DNA from: Congeria kusceri
Lineage: Eukaryota; Mollusca; Bivalvia; Myida; Dreissenidae
NCBI GenBank assembly: GCA_027627225.1
Contig: CM051040.1
Coordinates: forward strand, 29,183,634 to 29,247,633
Reading direction: 5' to 3'
DNA length: 64,000 bases
Part shown: in pieces, positions 63,946 to 64,000 of the stretch
Layout of the letters: each line of letters starts with the position of its first letter
Position numbering within the stretch: the first letter of the stretch is position 1
The notes under the pieces: generated by a model
Told to the model about the DNA's origin: nothing
The model's input: only the letters and a program-made list of their open reading frames with translations
The model's database searches: none
Made by a program: the position numbers and the translations under genes

Positions 63946-64000
63946 GTATTTCCTCCTACGTTTCAAATAGGTGTAAAAGTTTGAGCATTTAAGACTTTTT

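Overview
The window looks like part of one very large, intron-rich animal gene read on the + strand. Introns are long and AT-rich, exon ends carry GT-AG signals, and short coding exons (21 to 309 bp, plus two over 1 kb) join in a consistent reading phase from base 63 to base 63945. I assembled 51 exons, about 8.6 kb of coding sequence or roughly 2,875 codons. The gene enters from the left and leaves on the right, so neither the start nor the final stop of the long form is here. Many foldback elements and a mollusc-type tRNA-derived SINE suggest a bivalve. The abundant ~245 bp foldback repeat (GTGCGTAAAGTGTCGTCCCG and GATTAGCCTGTGC motifs) is one I associate from memory with Dreissena mussels, so the species guess is unverified.

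Protein layout: four I-set Ig domains (63-5283); three linker exons, the last of which encodes a long Ser/Pro/Tyr-Asp-rich segment (5624-9380); sixteen fibronectin type III (FN3) domains with short linkers (9381-58542); an RS-rich linker (59017-59172); two more Ig domains (59875-61856); and the N-lobe and start of the C-lobe of a protein kinase (62125-63945). This fits a giant sarcomeric protein of the obscurin/UNC-89/SPEG group. The kinase most resembles the first obscurin-type kinase. Its glycine loop and HLD catalytic Asp are present, but the usual ATP-binding Lys of strand beta3 is His, so it may be a pseudokinase.

The most striking feature is the FN3-12 exon at 33121. It has a good donor at 33424 (gtgagt) that joins in frame to the exon at 46108. 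The reading frame also continues through that donor for about 655 more codons to a TAA at 35388-35390, followed by poly(A) signals. This looks like an alternative last exon. It would make a short isoform without the last four FN3 domains, two Ig domains and the kinase, but with a basic tail rich in RRxS-type phosphorylation motifs, RSLTPD repeats and D-P/A-R-F repeats.

The introns hold many repeats: nine copies of the ~245 bp foldback element, several MITE families with terminal inverted repeats (one carrying a tRNA-like sequence), two SINEs, a 52 bp satellite-like array, a 34 bp pyrimidine-rich array, and 30, 18, 17, 4 and 3 bp arrays. Several abut splice sites. One donor lies in the tail of a SINE, one intron uses a GC donor, and four very short phase-1 exons (21-48 bp) lie between domains. 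No second protein-coding gene on either strand could be supported.
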